Under the pieces are notes generated by a model that saw only the letters and a program-made list of their open reading frames with translations, was not told the DNA's origin and searched no databases. Positions 27,261 through 37,564 of a stretch of 64,000 bases of DNA are shown here, piece after piece. The stretch comes from Yersinia hibernica (GTDB lineage Bacteria; Pseudomonadota; Gammaproteobacteria; Enterobacterales; Enterobacteriaceae). A program made the position numbers and the translations under genes. The DNA lies in contig NZ_CP032487.1 of assembly GCF_004124235.1 (NCBI RefSeq), positions 248,001 to 312,000 of the forward strand. Direction: 5' to 3'. Position 1 is the first letter of the stretch; every line of letters begins with the position of its first letter.

Positions 27261-28102
27261 TTGAGAATCGCCGTGGGCTGGATATTTTCTGCCATGTCAT
27301 GCTGATTATTGGCGTGTTACTGATTTTGTTCCCGCTGTATGTGGCCTTGGTCGCCGCGTCCTTGGATGACACACAGGTATTTCAGGTGCCGATGACCCTG
27401 ATTCCTGGCCCGCATCTATGGCAAAATATCAGCCATATCTGGCATGCCGGTGTGGGTAATAATAGTGCGCCTTTTGGACTGATGCTGTTGAACAGTTTTG
27501 TGATGGCGTTTGCCATTACCGTCGGCAAAATCACGGTGTCGATGTTGTCTGCCTATGCCATTGTTTACTTCCGCTTTCCGCTGCGCAATCTGTTTTTCTG
27601 GTTGATTTTCCTCACTTTAATGCTGCCAGTGGAAGTGCGTATTTTCCCGACTATTCAAGTTATTGCCAACCTGAACATGCTTGACAGCTACACCGGCCTC
27701 ACCTTGCCGTTGATGGCCTCGGCGACCGCCACATTTTTATTCCGTCAGTTCTTTATGACTCTGCCAGATGAGTTATTGGAAGCCGCGCGAATTGATGGCG
27801 CGGGTGCGATGCGCTTTTTCTGGGACATCGTCTTGCCGCTCTCCAAAACCAATTTGGCGGCACTGTTTGTTATCACTTTTATCTATGGATGGAACCAATA
27901 TCTCTGGCCAATCCTGATTACCAGTGATGCTTCGATGGGGACGGCGGTGGCGGGAATTAGAAGCATGATTTCCACCTCTGGCGCACCAACCCAGTGGAAT
28001 CAGGTGATGGCAGCAATGATTTTGACTTTAATTCCACCGGTCGCGGTGGTCCTTCTGATGCAGCGCTGGTTTGTTCGCGGCCTGGTAGACAGCGAGAAGT
28101 AA
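27257..28102 (+). CDS. ugpE: Glycerol-3-phosphate ABC permease UgpE
   Basis: Second permease subunit, 281 residues (E. coli 281). Six membrane spans with the EAA loop [20 protein letters not shown]. It starts within the ugpA stop and ends 6 bases before ugpC, consistent with one mRNA and coupled translation. Confidence 0.96.
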   Translation: MIENRRGLDIFCHVMLIIGVLLILFPLYVALVAASLDDTQVFQVPMTLIPGPHLWQNISHIWHAGVGNNSAPFGLMLLNSFVMAFAITVGKITVSMLSAYAIVYFRFPLRNLFFWLIFLTLMLPVEVRIFPTIQVIANLNMLDSYTGLTLPLMASATATFLFRQFFMTLPDELLEAARIDGAGAMRFFWDIVLPLSKTNLAALFVITFIYGWNQYLWPILITSDASMGTAVAGIRSMISTSGAPTQWNQVMAAMILTLIPPVAVVLLMQRWFVRGLVDSEK

Positions 28103-28108
28103 TCTGAT

Positions 28109-29182
28109 ATGGCATGTTTAAAGCTCCAAGCAGTCACCAAATCTTATGACGGCGTTACGCCGGTGATAAAACAGATTGATTTAGATGTTGCGGATGGCGA
28201 GTTTATCGTGATGGTCGGCCCGTCCGGCTGCGGTAAATCAACATTACTGCGCATGGTCGCCGGGCTAGAACGCACCACCAGTGGGGATATCTATATTGAT
28301 AATCAACGGGTAACTGACTTAGAACCCAAAGATCGCGGCATCGCCATGGTCTTTCAGAATTACGCGCTGTATCCCCATATGAGTGTGTTTGACAATATGG
28401 CTTATGGCTTGAAAATTCGCGGTTTTGGCAAAGAGCAGATCCGCCAGCGCGTTGATGAAGCGGCCCGCATTCTGGAGTTACAACCACTGCTGCAACGCAA
28501 GCCACGCGAACTCTCAGGTGGTCAGCGCCAACGTGTGGCGATGGGCCGGGCTATTGTGCGCGAACCCGCGGTATTTCTCTTTGATGAGCCGCTTTCCAAT
28601 CTGGATGCCAAGCTGCGGGTGCAGATGCGCCTTGAACTGCAACAATTGCATCGCCGCCTGAAAACCACCAGTTTGTATGTGACCCATGATCAGGTCGAGG
28701 CCATGACCTTAGCCCAGCGAGTTATCGTGATGAACAAAGGTGTGGCAGAGCAAATTGGCACGCCAAGTGAGGTTTATCAACGGCCAGCCTCCTTGTTTGT
28801 CGCCAGCTTTATTGGCTCACCGGCCATGAATTTGCTAGCCGGAACGGTGAGTCAGGATGGGCGTAACTTTATTTTATCAGATGGTGTGGCACTCCCGTTG
28901 GCGGTGCCACGGCCGCAATGGGCTTCCCGGCACTTGACCCTGGGTATCCGCCCGGAGCATATTCAGGCAACAACGTCAGCGCAGGGTATCCCGCTGGCTT
29001 TATTAACGCTCGAATTATTAGGGGCGGATAATTTAGCCCATGGGCAATGGGGTGGGCAGGGTGTTATCGTCCGGTTATCTCATGAAGAAATGCCTGCGGC
29101 GGGCAGTATACTGTATTTATATCTGCCGCCCACGGCGCTGCACTTTTTTGATTCAGACAGCGGATTACGGATGGAATCATGA
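28109..29182 (+). CDS. ugpC: Glycerol-3-phosphate ABC ATPase UgpC
   Basis: ATPase of the Ugp importer, MalK/UgpC family, 357 residues (E. coli 356). Walker [10 protein letters not shown] lies near residue 37, signature [15 protein letters not shown] and Walker [14 protein letters not shown] follow. The C-terminal regulatory TOBE-like domain has GIRPEHI. The last codons overlap ugpQ by 4 bases. Confidence 0.97.
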   Translation: MACLKLQAVTKSYDGVTPVIKQIDLDVADGEFIVMVGPSGCGKSTLLRMVAGLERTTSGDIYIDNQRVTDLEPKDRGIAMVFQNYALYPHMSVFDNMAYGLKIRGFGKEQIRQRVDEAARILELQPLLQRKPRELSGGQRQRVAMGRAIVREPAVFLFDEPLSNLDAKLRVQMRLELQQLHRRLKTTSLYVTHDQVEAMTLAQRVIVMNKGVAEQIGTPSEVYQRPASLFVASFIGSPAMNLLAGTVSQDGRNFILSDGVALPLAVPRPQWASRHLTLGIRPEHIQATTSAQGIPLALLTLELLGADNLAHGQWGGQGVIVRLSHEEMPAAGSILYLYLPPTALHFFDSDSGLRMES

Positions 29183-29928
29183 GTAAAAACTGGCCTTATC
29201 CTACTATTGTTGCCCACCGGGGCGGCGGCTCATTAGCACCGGAAAATACCTTGGCGGCGATTGATGTTGGTGCGCGTCATGGCCATAAAATGATTGAGTT
29301 TGATGCCAAATTATCGCAAGACGGCCAGATATTTCTCCTGCATGACGACACCCTAGAGCGCACCAGCAACGGCTGGGGGGTGGCGGGCGATTTACCCTGG
29401 GAAAAGCTGCTGCAGTTGGATGTTGGTGACTGGTACAGCCCGGCCTTTCACGGTGAGCGCTTGCCATTGCTCTCAGAGGTGGCCGCTCGCTGCGCCCAGT
29501 ATGGTATGGCCGCGAATATTGAAATTAAACCGACCACCGGCACTGAAACCCCCACCGGTCGGGCCATTGCGCTGGCTGCTCGGCTATTGTGGCAAAGTCA
29601 GGTGATACCGCCGTTATTATCCTCCTTTTCGTTTGATGCATTAGCCGCAGCACAGCAGGCCGCCCCTGAGCTACCGCGCGGTTTATTGCTGGATAAATGG
29701 GATGATAACTGGCAGGCAATGACCCGCGAGTTGGATTGTGTTTCTTTGCATATTAACCACAAACAATTGACGGCCGAGCGGGTGGCCTTACTCAAAGCCG
29801 CAGGGCTGCATATTTTGGTGTATACCGTCAACCAACCTGCGCGTGCGCAGGAATTGTTAAATTGGGGCGTTGACTGCCTCTGTACTGACCGTATAGATTT
29901 GATAGGGACAAATTTTACCGGCTGCTGA
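29179..29928 (+). CDS. ugpQ: Cytoplasmic glycerophosphodiester phosphodiesterase UgpQ
   Basis: Hydrolyses glycerophosphodiesters to sn-glycerol-3-phosphate and an alcohol, 249 residues (E. coli 247). Active-site motifs are [17 protein letters not shown] (general acid/base His), [10 protein letters not shown] and [13 protein letters not shown] (metal and catalytic His) and NIEIKP. No signal peptide, so it acts in the cytosol on substrate carried by UgpBAEC. Last gene of the operon; no terminator hairpin is clear. Confidence 0.96.
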   Translation: MSKNWPYPTIVAHRGGGSLAPENTLAAIDVGARHGHKMIEFDAKLSQDGQIFLLHDDTLERTSNGWGVAGDLPWEKLLQLDVGDWYSPAFHGERLPLLSEVAARCAQYGMAANIEIKPTTGTETPTGRAIALAARLLWQSQVIPPLLSSFSFDALAAAQQAAPELPRGLLLDKWDDNWQAMTRELDCVSLHINHKQLTAERVALLKAAGLHILVYTVNQPARAQELLNWGVDCLCTDRIDLIGTNFTGC

Positions 29929-30024
29929 CCCCATCCTATAAGTTATTCCTGCCCACTATAATAAACCGGTCAGCCATTCTTACATTTACGGGCTCACCTG
30001 GCCCGGTTTGACAGGAAGTAAACC

Positions 30025-30981
30025 ATGCCCGCCTTTGTTATTTCGCTCTGGCACCAGATTGTTTTGTCTTCTCCGCTCTTTGTGTTGCTCGCGCTGGGGT
30101 ACTGTTTGGTGCGATTTGGCAAGTGGCCGTCGACTATCACGGATGGCTTAACTCGGTTTGTTTTCTCCCTTGCTTTACCCGCAATGCTGTTTCGTATGAT
30201 GTGCGATTTCTCCGAGCGCCCGGCAGTTGATGCGCGTCTGCTGATTGCCTTTTTTGGTAGCTGTTTGGTGGTATTTATTATTGGACGAGTTATCGCCAGC
30301 CGGGTGTTTCATCTTGATGGTGTGTCCGGCTCAGTGTTTGCCCTCGGCGGGATTTTTTCCAATAATGTGATGCTGGGGCTGCCCATCGCCACCCTGATGT
30401 TGGGCGAAAAAGCTATCCCGGCGGTGGCGCTGGTTTTGGTGTTTAATGGCCTGATTTTATGGACATTAGTGACTATCTCAGTGGAGTGGGCGCGCAATGG
30501 TTCACCGACGTTAGCCGGTTTTGCCAAAACAGCCCGCAGTGTACTAACTAACCCATTGATTATTGGGATTATCTCGGGCACCTTATTTAGCCTGACGGGC
30601 TTGCAACTTCCGCCGGTTATCGACCAGCCCGTCACCCTGTTAGGGCAGGTGGCACCGCCATTATCATTGATTGTACTGGGCATGGGGCTGGCGGAATACC
30701 GGGTGAGTGAAGGTTGGCAAATCAGCAGTGCCATTTGTGTACTTAAGCTAATCGTGCAACCCATGGTGATATGGGCACTGGCGTGGGCCATGAATTTACC
30801 GGCACTCGAAACCCAGGTGGTGGTCTTGCTGGGCTCAATGGCCACTGGCGTCAATGTTTATCTGATGTCACGTCAATTTAATGTGCTGACCGGCCCTGCC
30901 GCCGCCAGTTTAGTGATGTCTACCGTGCTTGCGGCGGTGACCACACCACTGATTTTGACCATTATTGGTGCCGGGGTGTAA
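30025..30981 (+). CDS. AEC-family permease (auxin-efflux-carrier type)
   Basis: Inner-membrane protein of 318 residues with about ten membrane spans in two halves, as in AEC carriers (YfdV, malonate or malate permeases). Family marks are GIFSNNVMLGLPIATLMLGE in the first half and the LIVLGMGLAEY and GVNVYLMSRQF segments in the second. The substrate is not predictable. A plain ATG follows a GGAAGTAAACC ribosome site. It lies where the liv-ugp block ends and the yigM-metR block begins. Confidence 0.85.
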   Translation: MPAFVISLWHQIVLSSPLFVLLALGYCLVRFGKWPSTITDGLTRFVFSLALPAMLFRMMCDFSERPAVDARLLIAFFGSCLVVFIIGRVIASRVFHLDGVSGSVFALGGIFSNNVMLGLPIATLMLGEKAIPAVALVLVFNGLILWTLVTISVEWARNGSPTLAGFAKTARSVLTNPLIIGIISGTLFSLTGLQLPPVIDQPVTLLGQVAPPLSLIVLGMGLAEYRVSEGWQISSAICVLKLIVQPMVIWALAWAMNLPALETQVVVLLGSMATGVNVYLMSRQFNVLTGPAAASLVMSTVLAAVTTPLILTIIGAGV

Positions 30982-31178
30982 CTGCGGGCGCGGTGCGCTC
31001 CAGGGGGGCGCTCATTCCATCCCCAGCTTAGCCGCTATAGCATCATTTCAGTCACTGGCTGAGGGGTGAATGTTATTCATGTGGTCAATTGTTAACCTCA
31101 TGTAAACCCACTTCAGCTGAAAATTGTCTTCCGCTTCCGCTACAATGGCACTTTATCACCTCAAAGAGCCAATTTACT

Positions 31179-32078
31179 GTGTTTTTACTGGTCATTACCA
31201 CCCTCTTATGGGCGTTCTCTTTTAGCCTGATTGGCGAATATCTGGCCGGGCAGGTGGATAGCTGGTTTTCTGTGCTGATGCGTGTCGGGTTGGCAGCGCT
31301 GGTTTTTTTACCTTTCCTGCGTTGGCGCAACATCCCCTGGCGGGTTTGCCTGCTGTATATGACCGTGGGTGCAATTCAGTTAGGTATCATGTACTTATTC
31401 AGCTTCCGCGCCTATCTCTATCTTACGGTGCCGGAGTTTTTGCTGTTCACCGTGATGACACCACTGTATGTCACATTAATTTATGATGTGCTACGCCGCC
31501 AGCGCCTGCGTTGGGGTTATGCCCTGAGTGCTTTGCTGGCGGTGCTAGGGGCGGCAATCATTCGTTATGACCATCTCAGTGAACATTTTTGGTGGGGATT
31601 GATGCTGGTTCAGGCCGCTAATATCTGTTTTGCCATTGGCCAAGTGGGGTATAAGCGCTTGATGGAAGTCCACCCAATCCCGCAGCATGTGGCGTTTTCA
31701 TGGTTTTATGTCGGCGCTCTGGTGGTTGCCGTCATCGCCTGGTTTGCTTTCGGTAACCCACAGAAACTGCCAACCACATCATTGCAGTGGGGCGTGCTGG
31801 TTTGGCTCGGTGTGGGGGCCTCGGCTTTGGGATACTTCATGTGGAACTATGGCGCGACACAAGTTGATGCCGGCACCTTGGGAATCATGAATAACATGCA
31901 TGTTCCGGCTGGGTTACTGGTGAATCTGGCCATTTGGCAAGAAAAACCCCATTGGCCCAGCTTTATCATTGGGGCAATTGTGATAATGGCTTCGCTATGG
32001 GTACACCGGCGTTGGGTCGCTGTGCACTCTTTACAAATGGCAGATTCTCGCAAGCGTGTTGCCGGGCCGAACGAATAA
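31179..32078 (+). CDS. yigM: Biotin permease YigM (EamA/DMT family)
   Basis: Membrane protein of 299 residues with ten spans, the same length as E. coli YigM, which transports biotin. The start is set at GTG 31179 because the product then begins [20 protein letters not shown], aligned with the E. coli start; the frame farther upstream is unrelated sequence. GIIRYD-like and [20 protein letters not shown] segments match closely. Its last 113 bases overlap the 3' end of metR on the other strand. Confidence 0.9.
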   Translation: MFLLVITTLLWAFSFSLIGEYLAGQVDSWFSVLMRVGLAALVFLPFLRWRNIPWRVCLLYMTVGAIQLGIMYLFSFRAYLYLTVPEFLLFTVMTPLYVTLIYDVLRRQRLRWGYALSALLAVLGAAIIRYDHLSEHFWWGLMLVQAANICFAIGQVGYKRLMEVHPIPQHVAFSWFYVGALVVAVIAWFAFGNPQKLPTTSLQWGVLVWLGVGASALGYFMWNYGATQVDAGTLGIMNNMHVPAGLLVNLAIWQEKPHWPSFIIGAIVIMASLWVHRRWVAVHSLQMADSRKRVAGPNE

Positions 32079-32919
32079 AAGCTTCTGTGACCGGTTGGCG
32101 CTGTTCTCCATCACGGACGGCGGCGTATAACCGGCTCCACAAGCCATTTCCCAGTGTTTTCGTGACTACCAATCCCTGACGTTCGAAGCTCTCGACCACC
32201 CAGTGTGGCAGGGCGGCGATCCCCATCCGTGCTGAAACCATTTGAATCAACAACAAGGTATTATCGACATTTTTCAGCGACGGGCTAATGCCCGCGGGTT
32301 GCAAGAAATGCCGCCAGATATCTAGCCGCTGGCGCTGTACTGGGTAAATCATCAACACTTCTTGCGCCAAATCCTCCGGTTCAATGCGGGCGTTCTTGGC
32401 CAATGGATGGTCTGGCGCCAGCACCAGCCGCACTTCAAAATCAAACATCGGTGAATAGTGCAGACCACTGCGCGGCAAGATGTCAGACGTCAGTACCAAA
32501 TCCAACTCCCCTTGCTGCAAAGCTGGCTGTGGGTCGAATGTCACGCCTGATTGGAAGTCCATTGCCACTTGGGGCCAGCTTTTGTGGAAACTGTCCAGCG
32601 CCGGTGTTAGCCACTGTATACAGCTATGGCATTCGATGGCGATACGCAGCGCGGTTTGGTGTGGTTCATTGCAGGTTTGCAGCGCTTGCTTGATTTGCGG
32701 CAGCACTTGTTCTGCTAGCTGCAACAGGATCTCACCTTGTGTAGTGAAACGTAATGGTTGGCTTTTACGCACAAACAGACGGAAACCCAGACGTTGTTCC
32801 AAGTCACTGAATTGATGAGATAAAGCTGACTGAGTCTGATGAAGTTGTGTCGCCGCCGCAGCCAGTGAGCCGGTATTGCGCAAAGCTTGTAGGGTGCGTA
32901 AGTGTTTCAGTTCGATCAT
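31966..32919 (-). CDS. metR: Methionine regulator MetR (LysR type)
   Basis: LysR-family activator of methionine genes, using homocysteine as co-effector, 317 residues as in E. coli. The N-terminal winged helix-turn-helix includes [29 protein letters not shown], and the effector domain [20 protein letters not shown]. It is divergent from its target metE with 105 bases between the starts. The final 38 codons overlap yigM on the opposite strand. Confidence 0.97.
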   Translation of the reverse strand: MIELKHLRTLQALRNTGSLAAAATQLHQTQSALSHQFSDLEQRLGFRLFVRKSQPLRFTTQGEILLQLAEQVLPQIKQALQTCNEPHQTALRIAIECHSCIQWLTPALDSFHKSWPQVAMDFQSGVTFDPQPALQQGELDLVLTSDILPRSGLHYSPMFDFEVRLVLAPDHPLAKNARIEPEDLAQEVLMIYPVQRQRLDIWRHFLQPAGISPSLKNVDNTLLLIQMVSARMGIAALPHWVVESFERQGLVVTKTLGNGLWSRLYAAVRDGEQRQPVTEAFIRSARQHACENLPFVKSAQRPNAGVPIAKPLSQLPQ

Positions 32920-32931
32920 GAGAGTCCTTCA
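32919..32931. promoter_or_regulatory. Putative MetR box
   Basis: TGAGAGTCCTTCA matches the MetR consensus TGAA-N5-TTCA with one mismatch. It touches the metR start codon and lies about 95 bases upstream of metE, which fits an activator site in the shared region, though a single imperfect copy is weak evidence. Confidence 0.5.
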
Positions 32932-32983
32932 CAGTGACAGTGAACAAATTGCGCTTGTGATTAATACAGTACCTGCTGATTAT

Positions 32984-33007
32984 AGATGTGTAAACATCTG
33001 GATGGCT
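32984..33007. promoter_or_regulatory. Tandem MetJ boxes before metE
   Basis: Three adjacent 8-mers, AGATGTGT, AAACATCT and GGATGGCT, match the met-box AGACGTCT at 6, 6 and 5 of 8 positions. They end 17 bases before the metE ATG. Tandem met boxes are where MetJ with S-adenosylmethionine represses. The first two also form the dyad AGATGT-gtaa-ACATCT. Confidence 0.7.
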
Positions 33008-33024
33008 AAATGGGAGATAAGACG

Positions 33025-35301
33025 ATGACAATTTTAAATCACACACTGGGTTTTCCGCGTGTAGGTCTGAAACGTGAACTGAAAAAAGCACAAGAAAGTT
33101 ACTGGGCAGGCAACTCCACGCAAGAAGAATTGCTCAATGTGGGTCGTGAATTGCGCGCCCGCCATTGGCAACAGCAACAACAAGCTGGCGTTGATTTGCT
33201 GCCAGTCGGTGATTTCGCTTGGTATGACCATGTATTGACCACCAGTTTGCTGCTGGGTAATGTCCCAGAGCGCCATCAGAATGCCGATGGTTCGATTGAC
33301 TTAGATACCTTGTTCCGCATCGGCCGTGGCCGCGCACCGACCGGCACACCGGCGGCGGCGGCAGAAATGACGAAATGGTTTAATACTAACTATCACTACA
33401 TGGTGCCGGAGTTCCAACAGGGTCAGCAGTTCAAACTGGGCTGGACTCAACTGTTAGATGAGGTGGATGAGGCGCTGGCTTTGGGCCACAAAATCAAGCC
33501 GGTACTGCTTGGCCCGCTAACTTATCTGTGGTTGGGTAAAGTGAAAGGTGAGCAGTTTGACCGCCTCTCATTGCTAAAAGATATTTTGCCAGTTTACCAG
33601 CAAGTCTTGGCCGAATTGGCAAAACGCGGTATCGAGTGGGTACAGATTGACGAGCCGGCATTGGTATTGGAATTGCCACAAGAGTGGCTGAATGCCTATC
33701 AACCGGCTTACCAGGCACTGCAAGGCCAGGTTAAAGTGCTGCTGACCACTTATTTCGACAGCATCGGCCACAACCTTGACACTATTCGCACGCTACCCGT
33801 GCAAGGCCTGCATGTTGATGTGGTAGCGGGCCAGGATGACCTTGCTAGCCTGAATGCGGAGCTGCCAAAAGAGTGGCTGTTATCACTGGGGGTTATCAAT
33901 GGCCGTAATGTATGGCGCGCCGATCTGAGTCATTGGTTTGAGCGCCTGCAACCTTTGGTGAATAGCCGCTCGCTATGGTTGGGCAGCTCTTGCTCCTTAT
34001 TACATAGCCCGATTGATTTAAGTGAAGAAACCCGCCTTGATGCAGAAGTGAAGAGCTGGTTTGCCTTTGCCCTGCAAAAATGTGCCGAGCTGGCGCTGCT
34101 AACACAGGCGCTGAATGCCCCGACACCAAGCAAACTGGCTGAATTGGCCGCTTACAGTGCGCCAATTCGTGCTCGTCGTGCTTCCAGCCGTGTTCACAAT
34201 GTACAAGTAGAACAGCGTTTGGCGGCAATCACCGCACAAGATATTGAGCGCCAACTGCCTTATCAGGCTCGTGCTGTTGTCCAGCGCCAGCGCTTTAACT
34301 TACCGGCCTGGCCGACCACCACCATCGGCTCATTCCCGCAAACCACCGAAATCCGTGGCTTGCGTTTGGATTTCAAACAGGGCCGTTTAGATGGCAAAAA
34401 CTATCGCACGGGCATCAGCGAGCACATCAAACAAGCTATTGCGGAGCAGGAACGTTTGGGTCTGGACGTCTTGGTGCATGGCGAAGCTGAACGTAATGAT
34501 ATGGTTGAATATTTCGGTGAGCATCTGGACGGCTTTGTCTTTACGCAAAATGGTTGGGTGCAGAGCTATGGGTCACGTTGTGTTAAACCACCGGTGATTA
34601 TTGGTGATATCAGCCGCCCTGAAGCCATTACCGTTGAATGGGCCAAGTATGCTCAATCTCTGACGAACAAGCCGGTAAAAGGCATGTTGACTGGGCCGGT
34701 GACTATTCTGTGCTGGTCATTCCCCCGCGAAGATGTGAGCCGTGAAACCATTGCTAAACAAATTGCGCTGGCACTGCGTGATGAAGTTGAGGATCTGGAG
34801 AAGGCCGGTATTGGCATCATCCAGATTGATGAGCCAGCGCTGCGCGAAGGTCTGCCTCTGCGCCGTGCTGATTGGCAAGCTTATCTGCAGTGGGCGGTTG
34901 ATGCTTTTAAATTGAATGCAGCGGTCGCGCAAAACGATACTCAGATTCACACCCATATGTGTTATTGCGAGTTCAATGACATCATGGATTCGATTGCTGC
35001 GCTGGATGCTGATGTGATTACTATCGAAACTTCCCGGTCAGATATGGAATTGTTGGAGTCATTTGAAGATTTCGCCTACCCGAATGAAATTGGCCCCGGC
35101 GTTTATGATATTCACTCACCGAATGTGCCAAGTGTGGAGTGGATGGAGGCTTTACTGTGTAAGGCGGCGCAGCGGATCCCAGCAGAACGTTTGTGGGTTA
35201 ACCCAGACTGTGGTTTGAAAACCCGTGGCTGGCCGGAAACCCGTCAGGCGCTGGCCAACATGGTGCTTGCAGCACAGCGCTTGCGGGCAGAACAAGCTTA
35301 A
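33025..35301 (+). CDS. metE: Cobalamin-independent methionine synthase MetE
   Basis: Transfers the methyl group of 5-methyltetrahydropteroyl-triglutamate to homocysteine to make methionine, zinc-dependent. The start is ATG 33025 ([14 protein letters not shown]), behind GGGAGATAAG; an ATG 15 bases earlier is rejected. The 758 residues (E. coli 753) keep the zinc ligands His644 and Cys646 (HTHMCYCEF) and Cys729 ([11 protein letters not shown]), and the folate-side motif [11 protein letters not shown]. Two homologous barrel halves are visible; the second begins near [12 protein letters not shown]. Confidence 0.98.
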   Translation: MTILNHTLGFPRVGLKRELKKAQESYWAGNSTQEELLNVGRELRARHWQQQQQAGVDLLPVGDFAWYDHVLTTSLLLGNVPERHQNADGSIDLDTLFRIGRGRAPTGTPAAAAEMTKWFNTNYHYMVPEFQQGQQFKLGWTQLLDEVDEALALGHKIKPVLLGPLTYLWLGKVKGEQFDRLSLLKDILPVYQQVLAELAKRGIEWVQIDEPALVLELPQEWLNAYQPAYQALQGQVKVLLTTYFDSIGHNLDTIRTLPVQGLHVDVVAGQDDLASLNAELPKEWLLSLGVINGRNVWRADLSHWFERLQPLVNSRSLWLGSSCSLLHSPIDLSEETRLDAEVKSWFAFALQKCAELALLTQALNAPTPSKLAELAAYSAPIRARRASSRVHNVQVEQRLAAITAQDIERQLPYQARAVVQRQRFNLPAWPTTTIGSFPQTTEIRGLRLDFKQGRLDGKNYRTGISEHIKQAIAEQERLGLDVLVHGEAERNDMVEYFGEHLDGFVFTQNGWVQSYGSRCVKPPVIIGDISRPEAITVEWAKYAQSLTNKPVKGMLTGPVTILCWSFPREDVSRETIAKQIALALRDEVEDLEKAGIGIIQIDEPALREGLPLRRADWQAYLQWAVDAFKLNAAVAQNDTQIHTHMCYCEFNDIMDSIAALDADVITIETSRSDMELLESFEDFAYPNEIGPGVYDIHSPNVPSVEWMEALLCKAAQRIPAERLWVNPDCGLKTRGWPETRQALANMVLAAQRLRAEQA

Positions 35302-35328
35302 TAACGGTTTACTCTGTTGTGAGACTTT

Positions 35329-35354
35329 GGGCGCATATTTTGCGCCCTTTTTTT
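35329..35354 (+). terminator. metE terminator
   Basis: GGGCGCA / TGCGCCC with a 5-base loop followed by seven T, 27 bases after the metE stop. Clear intrinsic terminator on the plus strand. Confidence 0.93.
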
Positions 35355-35360
35355 GGACTA

Positions 35361-36215
35361 TTATTCATCGGCCTCAGGCACTGGATTCGCCGCAACCCCG
35401 TGTTCTGCAAACCAGTCTAGCATGCGCTGCCAGCCATCCAGTGCGGACTCGGCGTGATAACTGGGGCGGTAATCAGCATAAAATGCATGCCCGGCATCGG
35501 GATAAACAATGATTTCGGCATCGGCATTTGCGGCCCGTAGTGCTTGGCGCATGGTGTCGATATGTTCTTGGGTAATACTGCCATCTTTGCCGCCATATAA
35601 CCCCAACACCGGTGCGCTGAGGTTGACGGCACTATCAACCGGATATTTCGGCAGCAGTAAAGTTTTCTCGCCGACCAATTTGCCATACCAAGCCGCTGCC
35701 GCTTTTAATTGCGGGTTATGGGCGGCATATAACCAGGCTATCCGCCCACCCCAACAAAAGCCGGTAATGGCCAATTTGTTGGAATCACCGCCGTGGCGCG
35801 ATGCCCAATGCGCAGTATGGTCAAGGTCAACCATCACCTGTCTATCCGGTATTTTGCTGACCAGATTTTTAACTAATGCATTGATATCATCATATTCTTT
35901 GGCATCCCCTTGGCGAAAAAATAGCTCAGGGGCGATGGCCAGATATCCCTGTTTCGCCAGCCTGCGGCAGATATCCTGAATGTGTTCATGCACACCAAAG
36001 ATTTCTTGTACAACAATAACAACAGGATATGGGCCAGTATGTTGGGCTGGCTTGGCAATATAGGCCGGTAACTCATCGCCTTGAGACGGGATAGTGGTTT
36101 CTGTGCAGTGAATACCGTGTTGATTGGTATGGCGGGTCGTCGGGGCCAGCGGATTGACTGCGGGGGTGAATCCGCTGGTCGCCATTCTGAGAGTCATAGA
36201 TTGATCCGTTTTCAC
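35361..36215 (-). CDS. ysgA: Dienelactone hydrolase family protein YsgA
   Basis: Alpha/beta hydrolase of 284 residues related to carboxymethylenebutenolidase (E. coli YsgA, 271). The triad is visible: Cys154 in GFCWGG, Asp211 in GGKDGS and His243 in AGHAFYADY, with the supporting Glu71 in QEIFGV. Natural substrate unknown. The start codon is GTG at 36215, set by AAGGAGATC eight bases upstream. It sits between metE and udp as in E. coli. Confidence 0.9.
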   Translation of the reverse strand: MKTDQSMTLRMATSGFTPAVNPLAPTTRHTNQHGIHCTETTIPSQGDELPAYIAKPAQHTGPYPVVIVVQEIFGVHEHIQDICRRLAKQGYLAIAPELFFRQGDAKEYDDINALVKNLVSKIPDRQVMVDLDHTAHWASRHGGDSNKLAITGFCWGGRIAWLYAAHNPQLKAAAAWYGKLVGEKTLLLPKYPVDSAVNLSAPVLGLYGGKDGSITQEHIDTMRQALRAANADAEIIVYPDAGHAFYADYRPSYHAESALDGWQRMLDWFAEHGVAANPVPEADE

Positions 36216-36511
36216 TGTGATCTCCTTGCGAAATGAGGAAAGTATGGCTCAATAAAGCCTTATTGGGTTGAGCTATCCATGGCTCTGATATTTGCAGTTC
36301 TCGACTTTAACTATAGGTAATCTGTGGGATTAATGAGATCAGGTTTTGCCGTAATTCAGTGTTTTATTGCAACATGGGATCTGTCTGATAAGTCAGCGAA
36401 TAAAGATAAACACACAACATTAATCAATGAGTTCTATTCTTGTTATTCATATATAAAATGACTAGCTCTGTGGTCTGCTTTGTATGAAAAATAGTCTCAG
36501 CGTCTTTGTTT

Positions 36512-36580
36512 TGTGATTAGAGTCACTAATTTAATGTATGTGGAATTTTCATTTCTTTTATCAAGGTGACTCTCGTCACG
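36512..36580 (+). promoter_or_regulatory. Two CRP sites upstream of udp
   Basis: TGTGA-TTAGAG-TCACT (36512-36527) and GGTGA-CTCTCG-TCACG (36565-36580) match the CRP consensus TGTGA-N6-TCACA with one and two mismatches. Their centres are 53 bases apart, the arrangement used by CRP and CytR at E. coli udp. A -10 TAAAAT is at 36602-36607. The rest of the 442-base gap between ysgA and udp (36216-36657) is AT-rich, with nothing else recognised. Confidence 0.78.
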
Positions 36581-36657
36581 AAATAATGTGATGATTTTGA
36601 GTAAAATATTCCTTTGTACCTCCCTATAACATCTTTCATGAAAGAGGAGTCTCACAC

Positions 36658-37419
36658 ATGGCTAAATCTGACGTTTTTCACTTAGGTCTGACTAAAAATG
36701 ATCTGCAAGGGGCGACTCTGGCTATCGTGCCGGGTGACCCACAGCGTGTTGAGAAAATCGCTAAATTGATGGATAACCCAGTACATCTGGCGTCACATCG
36801 TGAATTTACCTCATGGCGCGCCGAACTTGATGGCAAAGCGGTGATTGTCTGCTCAACTGGGATTGGTGGCCCATCCACCTCTATTGCGGTTGAAGAATTA
36901 GCGCAACTCGGTGTGCGGACGTTCCTGCGTATTGGCACTACCGGTGCGATTCAGCCGCATATTAATGTGGGTGATGTATTGGTCACAACCGCCGCAGTGC
37001 GCTTAGACGGTGCCAGCCTGCACTTTGCGCCAATGGAATTCCCGGCAGTGGCTGATTTTGACTGCACCACAGCATTAGTTAATGCGGCTAAATCAGTGGG
37101 CGCGACGACTCATATTGGTGTCACCGCCTCCTCAGATACTTTCTATCCAGGGCAAGAACGCTACGATACCTACTCTGGCCGTGTTGTCCGCCGCTTCAAA
37201 GGCTCCATGGAAGAGTGGCAATCTATGGGAGTGATGAATTATGAAATGGAATCAGCCACATTGCTGACAATGTGTGCCAGCCAGGGCCTGCGTGCCGGTA
37301 TGGTCGCTGGGGTCATTGTTAACCGTACCCAGCAAGAAATTCCGAACGAAGAAACCATGAAAACAACTGAAAGCCATGCGGTGAAAATTGTCGTTGAAGC
37401 GGCTCGCCACCTACTGTAA
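36658..37419 (+). CDS. udp: Uridine phosphorylase Udp
   Basis: Reversible phosphorolysis of uridine to uracil and ribose-1-phosphate, 253 residues exactly as in E. coli. The phosphorylase signature [19 protein letters not shown] and the substrate region [12 protein letters not shown] are intact, as is the phosphate-binding start [19 protein letters not shown] precedes the ATG. Expected control is by CRP and CytR. Confidence 0.98.
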   Translation: MAKSDVFHLGLTKNDLQGATLAIVPGDPQRVEKIAKLMDNPVHLASHREFTSWRAELDGKAVIVCSTGIGGPSTSIAVEELAQLGVRTFLRIGTTGAIQPHINVGDVLVTTAAVRLDGASLHFAPMEFPAVADFDCTTALVNAAKSVGATTHIGVTASSDTFYPGQERYDTYSGRVVRRFKGSMEEWQSMGVMNYEMESATLLTMCASQGLRAGMVAGVIVNRTQQEIPNEETMKTTESHAVKIVVEAARHLL

Positions 37420-37474
37420 TGCCCGCCACTGGCGGATGAATAACTCGTGGTAAATGAATCAGTGAATGTCATAC

Positions 37475-37507
37475 GAGCAGGTCAGTTTACTGGCCTGTTC
37501 TTTATTT
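37475..37507 (+). terminator. udp terminator
   Basis: GAGCAGGTCAG / CTGGCCTGTTC, an 11-bp stem (two G-T pairs) with loop TTTA, followed by TTTATTT, 55 bases after the udp stop. Confidence 0.85.
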
Positions 37508-37564
37508 CGGCTGATTATCTGTTAATGTCGTAGCTCTTATAATGGACAATAATAAGAGGAAAAT

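Noticed and set aside
30309..30854. Antisense frame of 181 codons opposite the AEC permease
   Set aside because: Shadow of a conserved membrane-protein gene; Thr/Pro/Asn-rich translation without known motifs.
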